The notes: generated by a model from the letters alone, not told the origin. Numbered from the stretch's first letter, positions 7,784 through 17,063 are shown. The stretch: 25,997 bases of DNA from a bacterium (GCA_027294925.1 JAPULM010000027.1:1-25997), one strand, 5' to 3'. Program-made: numbers and translations.

Positions 7784-8332
7784 TTACACACGCTTTGGAC
7801 AAATCGGCGTATAGATGCGCAGACTGGGCAGCGGCGGCAAGGCGTCAGCTATTTCCGGGCTAACAATCGCAAGACCACGATGCGGAACGGACGCCGCAAG
7901 CGCAACGCCATCGGCATAGTTCGTTGCCGTTTGCCAATCAAGGCCATCAAGCCAAGTCATCGCCACCCCAAGATCAGACGCCGTATCGGGTTCCTGGTCC
8001 AGCACCAACAGGCGCTGATCATCTGCAACTGCCGGCATTTCATCCATACCGGCAAACAGAAGCCGCCGCCAGTCAATAATCAAATCAAGCGCCCAGGGGC
8101 CAAAGCTACCACCACCACCGCGCCGGTAGTCCGGGTTAGTGAACAGCTCTGTTGACGCGATACTGGTAACGTTGAGATAGGGCGCCAGATTGTTATCGAG
8201 GGCCCGAAAGCGCTGTGCCGACAGAAAATCGGGCAGCGTGAGTAGTTCCTCGAGTTTCAGGCCACTATACCAGTCGTTCCACGCCGTCGCCTGTGACGAG
8301 TCGGCAAATCCGCATTCGACAAGGTAGAGCAT
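7784..8332 (-). CDS. Conserved-looking hypothetical protein, possible dimeric alpha/beta-barrel
   Basis: 182 residues, with no function recognised. The protein opens MLYLVECGFADSSQATAWNDWY, continues with LLTLPDFLSAQRFRAL and APYLNVTSIASTELF, then RRGGGGSFGPWALDLIIDWRRLLFAG. This beta-alpha-beta layout with an early acidic/aromatic stretch resembles EthD/DUF4286-like dimeric alpha-beta barrels found beside catabolic enzymes. A ribosome site (GGGAGAA) precedes the ATG. It has no signal peptide or membrane segment. Its neighbours are a HAD protein (convergent) and, 142 bp upstream of it on the same strand, a serine hydrolase. A role as a small-molecule-binding or accessory enzyme is inference only. 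Confidence 0.75.
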   Translation of the reverse strand: MLYLVECGFADSSQATAWNDWYSGLKLEELLTLPDFLSAQRFRALDNNLAPYLNVTSIASTELFTNPDYRRGGGGSFGPWALDLIIDWRRLLFAGMDEMPAVADDQRLLVLDQEPDTASDLGVAMTWLDGLDWQTATNYADGVALAASVPHRGLAIVSPEIADALPPLPSLRIYTPICPKRV

Positions 8333-8474
8333 CGTTTTCTCCCAATCTTCTCCCGTCGGGGGAAAAAAGGTATAGGAAACATGGTGAATCAGGTGTCCGG
8401 AAAGTCAGAGGCAACGTGTCAACCCAGACATTGGCGCCAGCCTCTTCAAGTCATATATGACAATGCGCACAGCG

Positions 8475-9680
8475 CTACCCGGTTGCAGTTACGACAGCAT
8501 ACACCAATCGTTTAAAATCATGACTAAACGGATGCCAAAAACCCGGCATACGTTGGGTCATGCATATGCCAGCAAGATTGGCGCGTGGCGCCATCCATGC
8601 ATGTGTCCCGGCCAAACCACCCCAATGATACTCGTCAATTGCCACTTCCGGTTCGCCTTTCGCCGCAGCGGTCTTCAGGGCAAACCCTAGGCCAAACACG
8701 GTGTCCGGCATATGCCAGACGGGAAACTTGACATGAACCCCTGCCGGTAGCTGATTCTGGCGCATCAGCTGCAGCGTTTCCGGTTGCAGAATACGGACGC
8801 CGTTCCACGCGCCGTTACCGATGAGCATCCTGACAAAGGCCAGATAGTCGGCCAGCGTCGAGCACAATCCGCCGCCGCCGGAAAGCATCGCTCGGGGTTG
8901 CGAAAATTGACCTGTAAAGGGATCGTCAAATTTGTGCAGGCCGGGCTGCATGGGTTTTAACGGGTCCGTAGGCGCATACATGGTCACACAACGTTCATGC
9001 TTCTCAGACGGCACATAAAAATCCGTATCCAGCATGCCAAGCGGCTGAAAAATATGTTCCTGAAGGAAAATGTCGAAGCGCTGCCCTGACACCACTTCAA
9101 TCAAACGAGCAATCACATCAGTGGCAAAGCTGTAGCGCCACTTCGTGCCGGGGTGGAAACATAGCGGTAACTCAGCCAATTGCTCCGTCAAGTCAGCCAA
9201 TGTCGCCTGCGGGTTACGCAATTCACCCGCCACATAGGCCCGCCCAAGCACCGACTCCGGTTCCAGAAAGTCGTAGGTGAGACCCGCACTATGGCTCATG
9301 AGGTGACGAATGGTAATCGGGGACGCTGCCGGGACAACGTCATTAATAGCCAACGCGTCTTGACACAACACCTTGGGTTCGGCAAACTGCGGCAGATACT
9401 GCGCCACAGGATCGTCCAAGGCAAAGCGCCCTTGCTCCACTAACATCATGGCGGCAACCGAGGTGATCAGTTTGGTGTTGGAGTACATCCTGAAAATGGC
9501 GTTCTCGGTAAGTGGACATTTTCTCTCCAAATCCATATAACCATAGGTTTTGACATCGACAACATCCTGTCCCTGCAGCACTAGTGAAGAACAGCAGGGG
9601 AGGATGTTGGCATCAATGTACCACTGCATGCGGTCGTGTATCGACGTAAAATCAATGTCTGACGGTGTGGTCTCGATCAT
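8475..9680 (-). CDS. Beta-lactamase-fold serine hydrolase (class C / EstB-type esterase)
   Basis: 401 residues from the chosen start. Catalytic S67-x-x-K70 is in MYSNTKLI, the second motif Y183-S-F is in WRYSFATDVI, and the third region HWGGLAGT (about residues 352-359) replaces the KTG of beta-lactamases with W-G-G. Y-S-x and W-G-G are common in family VIII esterases rather than true AmpC enzymes, so ester or amide hydrolysis is likelier than antibiotic resistance. No signal peptide is evident with this start. The frame is open to 9791, and starts at 9758 or 9761 would add about 26 residues; none has a strong ribosome site, so the N-terminus is uncertain. It is divergent from the dehydrogenase gene. 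Confidence 0.83.
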   Translation of the reverse strand: MIETTPSDIDFTSIHDRMQWYIDANILPCCSSLVLQGQDVVDVKTYGYMDLERKCPLTENAIFRMYSNTKLITSVAAMMLVEQGRFALDDPVAQYLPQFAEPKVLCQDALAINDVVPAASPITIRHLMSHSAGLTYDFLEPESVLGRAYVAGELRNPQATLADLTEQLAELPLCFHPGTKWRYSFATDVIARLIEVVSGQRFDIFLQEHIFQPLGMLDTDFYVPSEKHERCVTMYAPTDPLKPMQPGLHKFDDPFTGQFSQPRAMLSGGGGLCSTLADYLAFVRMLIGNGAWNGVRILQPETLQLMRQNQLPAGVHVKFPVWHMPDTVFGLGFALKTAAAKGEPEVAIDEYHWGGLAGTHAWMAPRANLAGICMTQRMPGFWHPFSHDFKRLVYAVVTATG

Positions 9681-9808
9681 GGTATGATGATTCCCGTTAT
9701 GATGCTTGCCACTGAATAGGGATTGCAACCATTTTCTTACCACTGACAGTTTTTCCATCATAGCGGGAAATGCTGTCCAGGGACACAACAAAAGAGGAAG
9801 ACAACAAC

Positions 9809-10777
9809 ATGAGTCGACGCGTCATGATTCAAATGCCCATTAGCCAGGGAATGCGTGAGGTCTTCGATGCCCGTCCGGACATCGAATGCGAACGTTTCAC
9901 CGACCTATCGGAGGATCATCTCGTACAACACATCGTCAACTATGATGCAGCGATCCTCGGCGTTGCCCCGTTTACGCCACGTATCATCGAACAGGCCAAA
10001 CAATTAAAAATCGTTTCTCGCCTTGGCGTCGGCTATGACGCGGTTAACGTACCGGCCTTGACCCAGGCAGGCATTCCGCTCACCGTGGTGGGCAGCGCCA
10101 ATTCCGTCACCGTGGCCGAGCACGCTCTGTTTCTAATTTTAGCGCTGGCCAAGCGCTGCCTGCTCTACGACCGTGAGGTGCGCAAAGGCAATTGGCAAAT
10201 CCGCTTCGAGACGCCTGCCTATGATATTGCTGGCCGCAAAGTGCTCGTGCTCGGCTTCGGCCGTATCGGGCGGCGCCTAGTTCCCCGGCTCGTTGCCATG
10301 CAGATGGACGTCCTGGTGCACGACCCCTATGTCGTACAGGACGCCATTACATGCGCCGGTGCGACGCCGGTAGAGGACTGGCATGCGGTATTGCCGGAAA
10401 TCGATTTTCTATCGGTAAATTGTCCCAAAAACGAAGAAACCAATGGTATGGTCGGCACCCCTGAACTCTCCGCTATGCAACGCACCGCCTTTGTCGTCAA
10501 TACAGCCCGCGGCGGCATCATTGATGAGACCGCACTTTATCATGCGTTGAAGGAAAAGACCATTGCGGGCGCAGGCATCGATCCGTTTGTCGTCGAACCG
10601 GCCCCGGCTGACACCCCGTTGTTTGAGTTAGACAACATCATTGTCAGCCCACATTCCGCCGGTGTCACCGAGGAATCCCTGTATCGCATGGGCTATTGGG
10701 CAGCTAAGAACGTCACCGATTGTTTTGATGGCAAGCTGAAGCCGGACAATGTGATTAACCAGGAGGTGCTGGCCTAG
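9809..10777 (+). CDS. D-isomer-specific 2-hydroxyacid dehydrogenase (phosphoglycerate dehydrogenase / CtBP-like)
   Basis: 322 residues. The NAD-binding Rossmann motif is GFGRIG (149-154) within VLVLGFGRIGRRLV. The catalytic trio is R234 in NTARGGIID, E263 in IDPFVVEP and H282 in SPHSAGVT. The N-terminal lobe contains VSRLGVGYDAVN and the family's NSVTVAEHAL. It has no C-terminal ACT domain, so it is not the long serine-feedback-regulated SerA; it may act on 3-phosphoglycerate or another 2-hydroxyacid. The ATG at 9809 is preferred to the in-frame ATG at 9770 because AGAGGAAG lies before it and the fold begins there. It stands alone, with a weak hairpin after the stop. Confidence 0.9.
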   Translation: MSRRVMIQMPISQGMREVFDARPDIECERFTDLSEDHLVQHIVNYDAAILGVAPFTPRIIEQAKQLKIVSRLGVGYDAVNVPALTQAGIPLTVVGSANSVTVAEHALFLILALAKRCLLYDREVRKGNWQIRFETPAYDIAGRKVLVLGFGRIGRRLVPRLVAMQMDVLVHDPYVVQDAITCAGATPVEDWHAVLPEIDFLSVNCPKNEETNGMVGTPELSAMQRTAFVVNTARGGIIDETALYHALKEKTIAGAGIDPFVVEPAPADTPLFELDNIIVSPHSAGVTEESLYRMGYWAAKNVTDCFDGKLKPDNVINQEVLA

Positions 10778-10808
10778 TCCAACCGGACGCGGATCAAAAG
10801 AGAACCGA

Positions 10809-10829
10809 CGCTGGCCCAGATGACCAGCG
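10809..10829 (+). terminator. Weak hairpin downstream of the hydroxyacid dehydrogenase gene
   Basis: CGCTGG and CCAGCG pair around a 9-base loop, 31 bp after the stop codon. There is no following T-run, so termination is uncertain. Confidence 0.3.
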
Positions 10830-10855
10830 GGGTACAAGCTCAACCATCCTCAGGG

Positions 10856-11116
10856 TTACATAGTAAATAGAAAGATTTGACCCTTTCCCCTTCGCACCAC
10901 AAGCTGCCGATGCTCCTCTAGCATCTCCTGCCAGCCCGTGTAAAGCTCGCTGAGTGGCTTTGGCTCGTAGTACGTCTGCCAGATACGCGTGTTGTCCTGG
11001 TCCAGGGCGTCCCAATCCTTGAAATACCACTGCAATAATTGGGGTCTATCCCTGATTATTGACAGAAAAGGGGTTATTCCGCAATCCGCAATAAGCTCGG
11101 GGGGCAGGTCTTGCAT
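10856..11116 (-). CDS. Small hypothetical ORF, doubtful
   Basis: 86 residues with a protein-like mix of charged, aromatic and aliphatic residues (for example LLQWYFKDWDALDQ and YTGWQEMLEEHRQL) and no low-complexity runs, unlike the shadow ORFs elsewhere. Against it: no ribosome site precedes the ATG, and codons such as AGA, AGG and ATA are more frequent than in neighbouring genes. It resembles nothing I recognise. It could be a small orphan gene, a remnant of a longer gene, or chance. Confidence 0.3.
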   Translation of the reverse strand: MQDLPPELIADCGITPFLSIIRDRPQLLQWYFKDWDALDQDNTRIWQTYYEPKPLSELYTGWQEMLEEHRQLVVRRGKGQIFLFTM

Positions 11117-11302
11117 GATAATATTATGATGATTGGTGTTCGGCGTCAGTTCTTGACTTTACACCTTGTGATCTCCGAGGGGTATCGCATGGCCGCGCCG
11201 AATGAAGGGGCACACCATACCCTGAAGAAGAAACATGTGCAATGCCAAATGCGTTCACCTTGCTGGCTGCGCGGCCCTAGCGGCATTTTTTCCCAACATA
11301 CC

Positions 11303-11320
11303 GTATAATAACTATTATAC
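11303..11320. promoter_or_regulatory. AT-rich perfect inverted repeat with TATAAT, upstream of bipA
   Basis: GTATAATA and TATTATAC flank AC, a perfect 8+8 dyad 131 bp before the bipA start. It contains TATAAT at 11304-11309, a consensus -10 hexamer, but no good -35 lies 16-18 bp upstream. It could be a promoter overlapped by an operator. Confidence 0.4.
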
Positions 11321-11451
11321 AGCTCACAGACGCACTTATTGCCTGCCTCTTCTTCCACATCTTCTTGCAGGCTCCCGACTACCGGTTCGGTCTTGCGCCT
11401 TCATCTTGCAAAATATAGAATTCAAATTCGTCAGTTGTACACGAGGAACAC

Positions 11452-13293
11452 ATGACACGACAGCACATCCGAAATGTGGCTATTATCGCCCATGTTGACC
11501 ACGGCAAAACCACCTTGGTCGACCAACTTCTACGCCAGAGCGGGCAGTTTCGCCAGGGCGAGTTGGTCGGCGAATGCATCCTTGACTCCAATCCGCTCGA
11601 ACGGGAGCGCGGCATCACCATTCTATCCAAAAATTGCGCCATTGATTACACTGACCGGCACGCTCAGCACTTTCACATTAACATTGTGGATACCCCGGGG
11701 CACGCCGACTTTAGCGGCGAAGTCGAACGGGTGTTGCAAATGGCCGATGGCGTCTTGCTGGTGGTCGATGCCTTTGAAGGCGTCATGCCGCAAACTCGCT
11801 ATGTGCTATCCAAAGCTTTAGACACCGGCCTGCGGCCAATCGTCGTGATCAACAAAATGGACCGCCCGGAGGCGCGGCCACATGCCGTGGTCGAGGAAGT
11901 CTTCGACCTCTTAGTCGAACTCGGCGCTGACGACCGCGCTTTGGACTTTCCAACCGTTTACACCTCAGCCCGCGATGGTTGGGCGACGACTGATCCCGAG
12001 CAGCAGCCGGCGTCCAACACCATTCATGACGTCTTTGACGCCATTATTGAGCACATTCCGCCCCCTGAACTCAACGCTAGCGCCCCCCTACAGGCCTTGA
12101 TTACCACCCTCGACTATAGCGACTATGTCGGCCGTATCGGTATCGGACGCGTCTTCGCCGGCACCTTGCAAGCCAAACAAACCATCGCGGTGATCGATCG
12201 TCACGGCAACCACAGCAGCCAGCGTATCGCCCAACTGTTTCGCTTCCACGGCCTGGGACGGCAGGAGGTCGATCACATCGACGTCGGCGACTTGTTCGCC
12301 GTGGTTGGCCTAGGACAGGTAGAGATTGGCGACACCCTCACCGATCCGGAGCGGCCGGCCTCCCTCCAGTCCGTCCCGGTGGATGAACCCACGTTGCACA
12401 TGACGTTTCGCATCAACGACGGGCCTTTCACCGGCCAAGACGGTACCTACGTTACCAGCCGCCAATTGCACGAACGGTTACAGCGCGAGTTGGAATCAAA
12501 TGTTGCCCTGCGGGTCGAGGTGCAAGAGGACGTTTTTATCGTTTCCGGCCGTGGCTTACTGCATCTCGGTATTCTGTTGGAAAATATGCGCCGTGAAGGC
12601 TATGAGCTGACCGTCGGCAAACCGGAAGTCATTTACCGCTATGAGAATGGAAAGCGGCTCGAACCGATCGAACTACTGGTCATCGACGTACCGACCGTTA
12701 GCCTCGGCGCCGTCATGCAATTGGTGGGCGAACGCCGTGGTGAGATGCTCAAAATGGAGCCGCGCGGCGACCGTACACACCTGGAATTCTCGATTCCGGC
12801 GCGTGGTTTGATCGGCCTGCGCAGTCGCGTTCTAACCGCCACCCAGGGCGAAGCCATCATGAATCACCGTTTTCAATCATACGACAGCTTCCGCGGTCAG
12901 TTGGCCGAACGCAGCAGCGGCGTCATGGTCACCATGGAAACCGGCCAGGTCACCGCCTATGCGCTTGATCAGCTCGCTGATCGCGGCATGATGTTTGTCG
13001 AGCCGGGCGAGTCGGTCTATGAAGGCCAGATCGTGGGGGAGCACAGTCGAGGCAACGACATCACAGTCAATGCGGTGCGGCGCAAGATGCTCAACAACAT
13101 ACGCTCATCAACCAAGGAAGCGACGGTTAGCCTCAAAACTGCTCGTAAGCTGGGCCTGGAGGCGGCGTTGGAATACATCGAACATGACGAATTGGTCGAA
13201 CTGACGCCGACCTCGATCCGCCTCCGCAAGCGCTGGCTGCGCGAAATAGACCGTCGCCGCCAGGCCAAAAAACAAGCCACAGTCAATGCCTAG
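11452..13293 (+). CDS. typA: Translational GTPase BipA/TypA
   Basis: 613 residues, the usual BipA length. GTPase motifs are G1 HVDHGKTT (14-21), G2 RERGITI (51-57), G3 DTPGH (80-84), G4 NKMD (134-137) and G5 SA in YTSARDGW. An EF-G-like beta-barrel domain II and alpha/beta domains follow. The BipA-specific C-terminal domain is recognisable from [20 protein letters not shown] through [18 protein letters not shown] to the basic end [19 protein letters not shown]. BipA binds the ribosome at the EF-G site and assists 50S assembly and growth under stress or low temperature. The ribosome site is GAGGAAC before the ATG. A DHA2 transporter follows after 99 bp without a clear terminator. Confidence 0.97.
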   Translation: MTRQHIRNVAIIAHVDHGKTTLVDQLLRQSGQFRQGELVGECILDSNPLERERGITILSKNCAIDYTDRHAQHFHINIVDTPGHADFSGEVERVLQMADGVLLVVDAFEGVMPQTRYVLSKALDTGLRPIVVINKMDRPEARPHAVVEEVFDLLVELGADDRALDFPTVYTSARDGWATTDPEQQPASNTIHDVFDAIIEHIPPPELNASAPLQALITTLDYSDYVGRIGIGRVFAGTLQAKQTIAVIDRHGNHSSQRIAQLFRFHGLGRQEVDHIDVGDLFAVVGLGQVEIGDTLTDPERPASLQSVPVDEPTLHMTFRINDGPFTGQDGTYVTSRQLHERLQRELESNVALRVEVQEDVFIVSGRGLLHLGILLENMRREGYELTVGKPEVIYRYENGKRLEPIELLVIDVPTVSLGAVMQLVGERRGEMLKMEPRGDRTHLEFSIPARGLIGLRSRVLTATQGEAIMNHRFQSYDSFRGQLAERSSGVMVTMETGQVTAYALDQLADRGMMFVEPGESVYEGQIVGEHSRGNDITVNAVRRKMLNNIRSSTKEATVSLKTARKLGLEAALEYIEHDELVELTPTSIRLRKRWLREIDRRRQAKKQATVNA

Positions 13294-13392
13294 ATGTTAC
13301 GCATCGTTGACCATCACCAACCCTTCTTTTTGAGGTGCGAAAAATCGACCTCGACGGTTGCCTGCAACCAGACATCCGGTATAACATAGGGC

Positions 13393-14997
13393 ATGGAAGA
13401 AACCGCAACCACCACCCACCTCGGTTTTCGTGAGCGCTGGATCACCACTGGCCTGGTCGGCATCGGACTGATCGTCATCGCCATCAACGGCTCGACGACC
13501 AATCTCATCTTGGCCAAAATCATGACCAACCTGCGCGTCGAACTGTATCAAATACACTGGGTCATCACAGCCTTTGGCATCGCCCGAACGGTGACCATCC
13601 CGACGATTGGCTGGCTTAGTGGACGGATTGGCCCACGCGCCTTGTACTTGATTAGCATCGGCACGTTTTGTCTGGGAACGCTGGGCAGCGCCTTGGCCTG
13701 GGATTGGTCTTCGCTGATTGCGTTTCGCATTCTCGCCGGTGCTGGCGGCGGCTTTATCCCGCCCCTATCAATGGCCATCTTTTATCAGATTTTTCCACCC
13801 GGACAGCGTGGTATGGCGGTCGGCTTGTCCCTGATGGGATGGTCCATCGGCCCCGCCATTGGGCCGCTGCTAGGCGGCTACCTGGTGCAATTCGCCTCCT
13901 GGCGGGTGATTTATGTCATGATTCTACCGCTGGCCTGCACCGCATTCCTGTTGGCCTTGTGGTTTCTGCCACCCTTGAAGCGCACGGCGCGGCGGCGGCT
14001 GGACTACTATGGCTTATTGAGCATGGCAATCGCGGTGTCCACCCTGGTTCTGGCGCTAAGCCGGGGCAATCGAGAGGGTTGGGATTCACAATATATCCTA
14101 ACCCTACTGGCCATCGCCAGTGTTGCCGGGGTCATCTTCGTCATCATTGAATTATACCATCCTGAACCACTGGTCGAATTGCGTCTGTTTCGTTATCTGC
14201 CCTTCGTGATGGCGGTCTGCGTCACCTTTCTCACCACCATGGCGTTCCGCAGCACCGGGCCGATGATGCCGGTGCTCATGCAGCGTCTGCTTGGCTTCGA
14301 GCCGCTGCGGGTGGCCTGGACGCTGTTACCGGCCAACATCATTTATGGTGTCGCGGTGATGCTCGCTGGTCGTTTGTCAGATCGCTTTTCGCCACAACTC
14401 TTGGTCATTGCCGGATTGATCATCTATGCGACGGCTTTTTCGAGTTATGCCGGCATCAATGAGCTGTATACACCGTTGATGATGACCACCTTTCTGATGT
14501 TGCGCTACATTGCCGAGGGGTTTGTCGTTGGCCCGAACAACCTGACCGCCTTGCAAGCTTTACCGGAGGATCGGGTGATGATGGCCGCCGGCCTGATGGG
14601 GCTGTTGCGTAGCATTGCCAACATTCTGGGCGCTTCGTCGGCAGCTGTTGTGTGGGACGCGCGTTTCGGACGGCATATCCAACAATACGCCGAAGATGCG
14701 CCAATCGGTACGTTTGGCCTGACTGCGATGATGCAAGAGGTGCAAAACTTCTTGCTGTGGGCGGGCGAGGCCGCGACGCAAGTGACCTCTAAAACCCTGG
14801 CACTCATGCATCGCCGCTTGCTGGCAGAAGCTAGTGCCGCCGCCTGGCAAGATTATCTCTTGTTCAATGCGTTATTCGCCCTACTGGCCATTATCCCGGC
14901 GCTTCTGGTCAACAGCCGCCTCTGGCAGCGCTCACAGCCGGCGGCATCTCCAGACCAGCCGGCGGCGGCACCGACCGAGCACCAGGCTCAGACCTGA
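13393..14997 (+). CDS. MFS transporter of the DHA2 (14-helix drug:H+ antiporter) family
   Basis: 534 residues with about 14 hydrophobic helices. Motif A appears after helix 2 as GWLSGRIGPRALYL. The antiporter motif C in helix 5 is GWSIGPAIGPLLGGYL, followed by FASWRVIYVMILP, a hallmark of EmrB/QacA-type exporters. It would be an inner-membrane, proton-driven exporter; substrate unknown. In Gram-negative cells EmrB partners with an EmrA membrane-fusion protein, and none is encoded next to it. The start at 13393 has only a weak purine-rich site (ATAGGG), so the exact N-terminus is not certain. The C-terminus is a Pro/Ala-rich tail. It converges with the argininosuccinate lyase-like gene. Confidence 0.92.
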   Translation: MEETATTTHLGFRERWITTGLVGIGLIVIAINGSTTNLILAKIMTNLRVELYQIHWVITAFGIARTVTIPTIGWLSGRIGPRALYLISIGTFCLGTLGSALAWDWSSLIAFRILAGAGGGFIPPLSMAIFYQIFPPGQRGMAVGLSLMGWSIGPAIGPLLGGYLVQFASWRVIYVMILPLACTAFLLALWFLPPLKRTARRRLDYYGLLSMAIAVSTLVLALSRGNREGWDSQYILTLLAIASVAGVIFVIIELYHPEPLVELRLFRYLPFVMAVCVTFLTTMAFRSTGPMMPVLMQRLLGFEPLRVAWTLLPANIIYGVAVMLAGRLSDRFSPQLLVIAGLIIYATAFSSYAGINELYTPLMMTTFLMLRYIAEGFVVGPNNLTALQALPEDRVMMAAGLMGLLRSIANILGASSAAVVWDARFGRHIQQYAEDAPIGTFGLTAMMQEVQNFLLWAGEAATQVTSKTLALMHRRLLAEASAAAWQDYLLFNALFALLAIIPALLVNSRLWQRSQPAASPDQPAAAPTEHQAQT

Positions 14998-15079
14998 GTC
15001 TGCGAGGGCATCCCGCGGCGGCTTTTCATCAAGGGTAGGCTGAGAAGGCTTGGGGGTGGCGTGGCGCGGTCGCACCCGA

Positions 15080-16819
15080 CTAACGACACTGGTCGTATTT
15101 TGCCTGTAAGGTGTCGCGACGAGCCTGCCAAACCTGGCGCTGCGTGGCAACAACGTCATCAAGTTGAGCGAGCTCGGTTTCTAGTGCCTGACGGCCGGGA
15201 CCGCCAACGACCTGCTTGGCCGCCAAGATGGTGGTGGGGTCTTGCAGACGCTGTACGGTATCGGCATCAACCGTGATCTCAACATGTTCATCTTGCAAGG
15301 CTTGCTGCAATGCAGTAGAGGTGATTCGGTTCTGCTCGCCTGCTTGTAAGGATAGGGCAACGGCGCGTTCGATGGCGCGCTTTAAGCGACGCAATTCAAC
15401 TCCGGTTTGCCTCACCAGTTGTTCCATCAGTTCGGTGACGCCGGCAAAGCCGGTGCCGGCCATATCCTTGAGACGTCTGGTGTCGATACCAATGTCGCGT
15501 TGTAGGCAGGGATTTTTTTGCAACGGACGGCAGGAATGCGCCACCACACGGGACATGATCGACACCGCCGGTAAGCCTTCCAAACAGGCTTCCATGATCA
15601 GATATTTACTCCACTGCTGGTCACGGTTGTAGCCGGTCAGAGTCGCCCGGCCCAAAGACAACAAACCGTTCAGACGGCTGGCGACCTCGGCGGCCTTGCC
15701 TTTGATGACTTCTAGTGCATCCGGGTTGACTTTCTGCGGCATAATGCTGCTGCCGGAACAAAAACGGGGGTGTAATTTGAGAACACCGAACTCCTGGGTG
15801 CTCAACAGAATAAAGGTTTGCGCCATACTTGACAGGTGGTTGAGCAGGATGGCGAGAATTTGCGCCAGATCAGCTTCGGGCTCCCAGCGGCTGGCAATGG
15901 GATCAAGCGCATTAGGCTCCGGGCCAGCACAACCCAGCAGGTCGGCCGTCAGATAGCGGTCAATAGGAAAAGTGGTACTTAAACCGGTTACGCAACCCAG
16001 CGGACTGTAGTTAAAGGTATCGTACCAGGCGTGCAAACGTTGTACGACACGCCGTATGGCTTCGGCATACGCCGCCAGATGATGGCCAAAGGTGGAAATG
16101 GTAGCGTGCTGATGGTGCGTATACCCGACCATGACGCTATCCAGGTGCAAGCGTGACACATCGGCCAAATGATGCATTAAATCCAGGCACAACTGCGCCA
16201 GGTTGAGGACGCGGGCGCGCATCCAAAGGCGCATATCCGTCACCACTTGATCGTTGCGGCTACGAGCCGTGTGGATGGCCAAAGCAGCCGTGATACCCAA
16301 CTCGTCGGTCAAATATTTTTCAATATTGGTATGGACATCTTCGAGCACCGCTTGGAGGCGAAACTGGCCGGTGTGGTGATGTTGCTCGATGGTTTCCAGC
16401 CCGTCCAGAATCGCTTGCCCTTGTGCCGGAGAAAGAATCGCTTGTGCAACCAGCATGCGGGTATGCGCCCGGTTAACCCACAGATCGAACAGCACCAAAG
16501 ACTGATCTGCGGCGCCTTTAGACGCCACGTCCCAGCCAGCCATAAAAGCGACGACTTCAGGGGTGGGACTAACCAGACTCGTACCGTACAGACGCCCGGC
16601 TTGGTCGTCCAACGCGTCACCTTGTAAGCGGTCAAGCATTTCGTCGTCGCAACTCGGCGTGCCACAGACGCCACAATAGCGCTCAAGCGACGTAGCCTGC
16701 ACCCATGCCTCTTGCAGTGTTTTGTCGCCCGTTTGAGATTGCCAATTGACAGTCGGTTGCGGCTCACCGCAGCCTCGGCAGGCGGACGATAAGGGCGAGG
16801 CGTCGTTCGGTGCTTTCAT
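15080..16819 (-). CDS. Argininosuccinate lyase family protein with cysteine-rich N-terminal extension
   Basis: 579 residues, about 115 longer than typical ArgH. The core matches argininosuccinate lyase in order: GRLYGTSL for the usual LWGGRF, LEDVHTNIEKYL, HTARSRNDQVVTDMRLW, GYTHHQHA (T234, H235) and the superfamily signature GSSIMPQKVNP (about 356-366). The first 65 residues carry C14-x2-C17 and C49-x2-C52-x4-C57, resembling a treble-clef or zinc-ribbon module. The ATG at 16819 is chosen because AGGAG lies 6 bases before it; an upstream ATG at 16840 adds seven residues. The enzyme should cleave a C-N bond by beta-elimination to release fumarate. It may be ArgH proper or a paralogue acting on another substrate. 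It is divergent from the cpxRA-like operon. Confidence 0.88.
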   Translation of the reverse strand: MKAPNDASPLSSACRGCGEPQPTVNWQSQTGDKTLQEAWVQATSLERYCGVCGTPSCDDEMLDRLQGDALDDQAGRLYGTSLVSPTPEVVAFMAGWDVASKGAADQSLVLFDLWVNRAHTRMLVAQAILSPAQGQAILDGLETIEQHHHTGQFRLQAVLEDVHTNIEKYLTDELGITAALAIHTARSRNDQVVTDMRLWMRARVLNLAQLCLDLMHHLADVSRLHLDSVMVGYTHHQHATISTFGHHLAAYAEAIRRVVQRLHAWYDTFNYSPLGCVTGLSTTFPIDRYLTADLLGCAGPEPNALDPIASRWEPEADLAQILAILLNHLSSMAQTFILLSTQEFGVLKLHPRFCSGSSIMPQKVNPDALEVIKGKAAEVASRLNGLLSLGRATLTGYNRDQQWSKYLIMEACLEGLPAVSIMSRVVAHSCRPLQKNPCLQRDIGIDTRRLKDMAGTGFAGVTELMEQLVRQTGVELRRLKRAIERAVALSLQAGEQNRITSTALQQALQDEHVEITVDADTVQRLQDPTTILAAKQVVGGPGRQALETELAQLDDVVATQRQVWQARRDTLQAKYDQCR

Positions 16820-16840
16820 ACAAGTCTCCTGCACTGTCAT

Positions 16841-16856
16841 GGCATATTTATATGCC
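16841..16856. promoter_or_regulatory. Inverted repeat overlapping a possible -10 of the lyase gene
   Basis: GGCATAT and ATATGCC flank TT, starting 21 bp upstream of the lyase ATG. On the reverse strand it contains TATAAA, a plausible -10, with only a 3/6 match for a -35 at 17 bp. It may be an operator for a dimeric repressor. Confidence 0.35.
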
Positions 16857-17027
16857 GGATATCATAGACTGACGGTATACTGCCCGAAAAGGTGTCGCCT
16901 GTCTATATGTATATCGGAACGCCTCATGGTAGCGTAAAGCCGCCAATCGGGGTTATCATGTATGCCAGCCTTCTAATTGGCCATCATGTCCACAGACGAT
17001 GCCAGAAAATGCTTGAGCTTTTCGACC

Positions 17028-17063
17028 TTGTCCCTTCCCCTGCCTAGGCAGGGGAAGGGACAA
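17028..17063. promoter_or_regulatory. 36 nt perfect palindrome in the leader of the response-regulator gene
   Basis: Two 18-base arms beginning TTGTCCCTTCCCCTGCC match exactly with centre CCTAGG. As RNA it would be a 16 bp stem with a CTAG tetraloop. It lies 42 bp before the GTG start, and no T-run follows, so it is not a canonical terminator. TGTCCCTT in the left arm (17029-17036) is also complementary to AAGGGACA at 17088-17095, which overlaps the only ribosome-site candidate. Confidence 0.7.

Larger units (their letters stand above)
10778..11451. other. 674 bp low-coding gap between dehydrogenase and bipA
   Basis: Apart from the weak hairpin after the dehydrogenase gene and the doubtful 86-residue ORF, no gene is supported. 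The right half is lower in GC than the flanks and carries an AT-rich inverted repeat at 11303-11320, likely part of the bipA control region. Confidence 0.5.

Noticed and set aside
8475..9680. Serine hydrolase as an AmpC beta-lactamase
   Set aside because: The second motif is Y-S-F and the third W-G-G instead of YxN and KTG, and there is no signal peptide with the chosen start; esterase-type is likelier.
11146..11498. Several short ORFs around the bipA leader on both strands
   Set aside because: Cysteine/serine-rich, overlapping, without ribosome sites, and some run into bipA in the wrong frame.
16934..16938. CpxR box in front of the cpxR-like gene (autoregulation)
   Set aside because: Only a single GTAAA was found there, without a second unit at 4-8 bp spacing.
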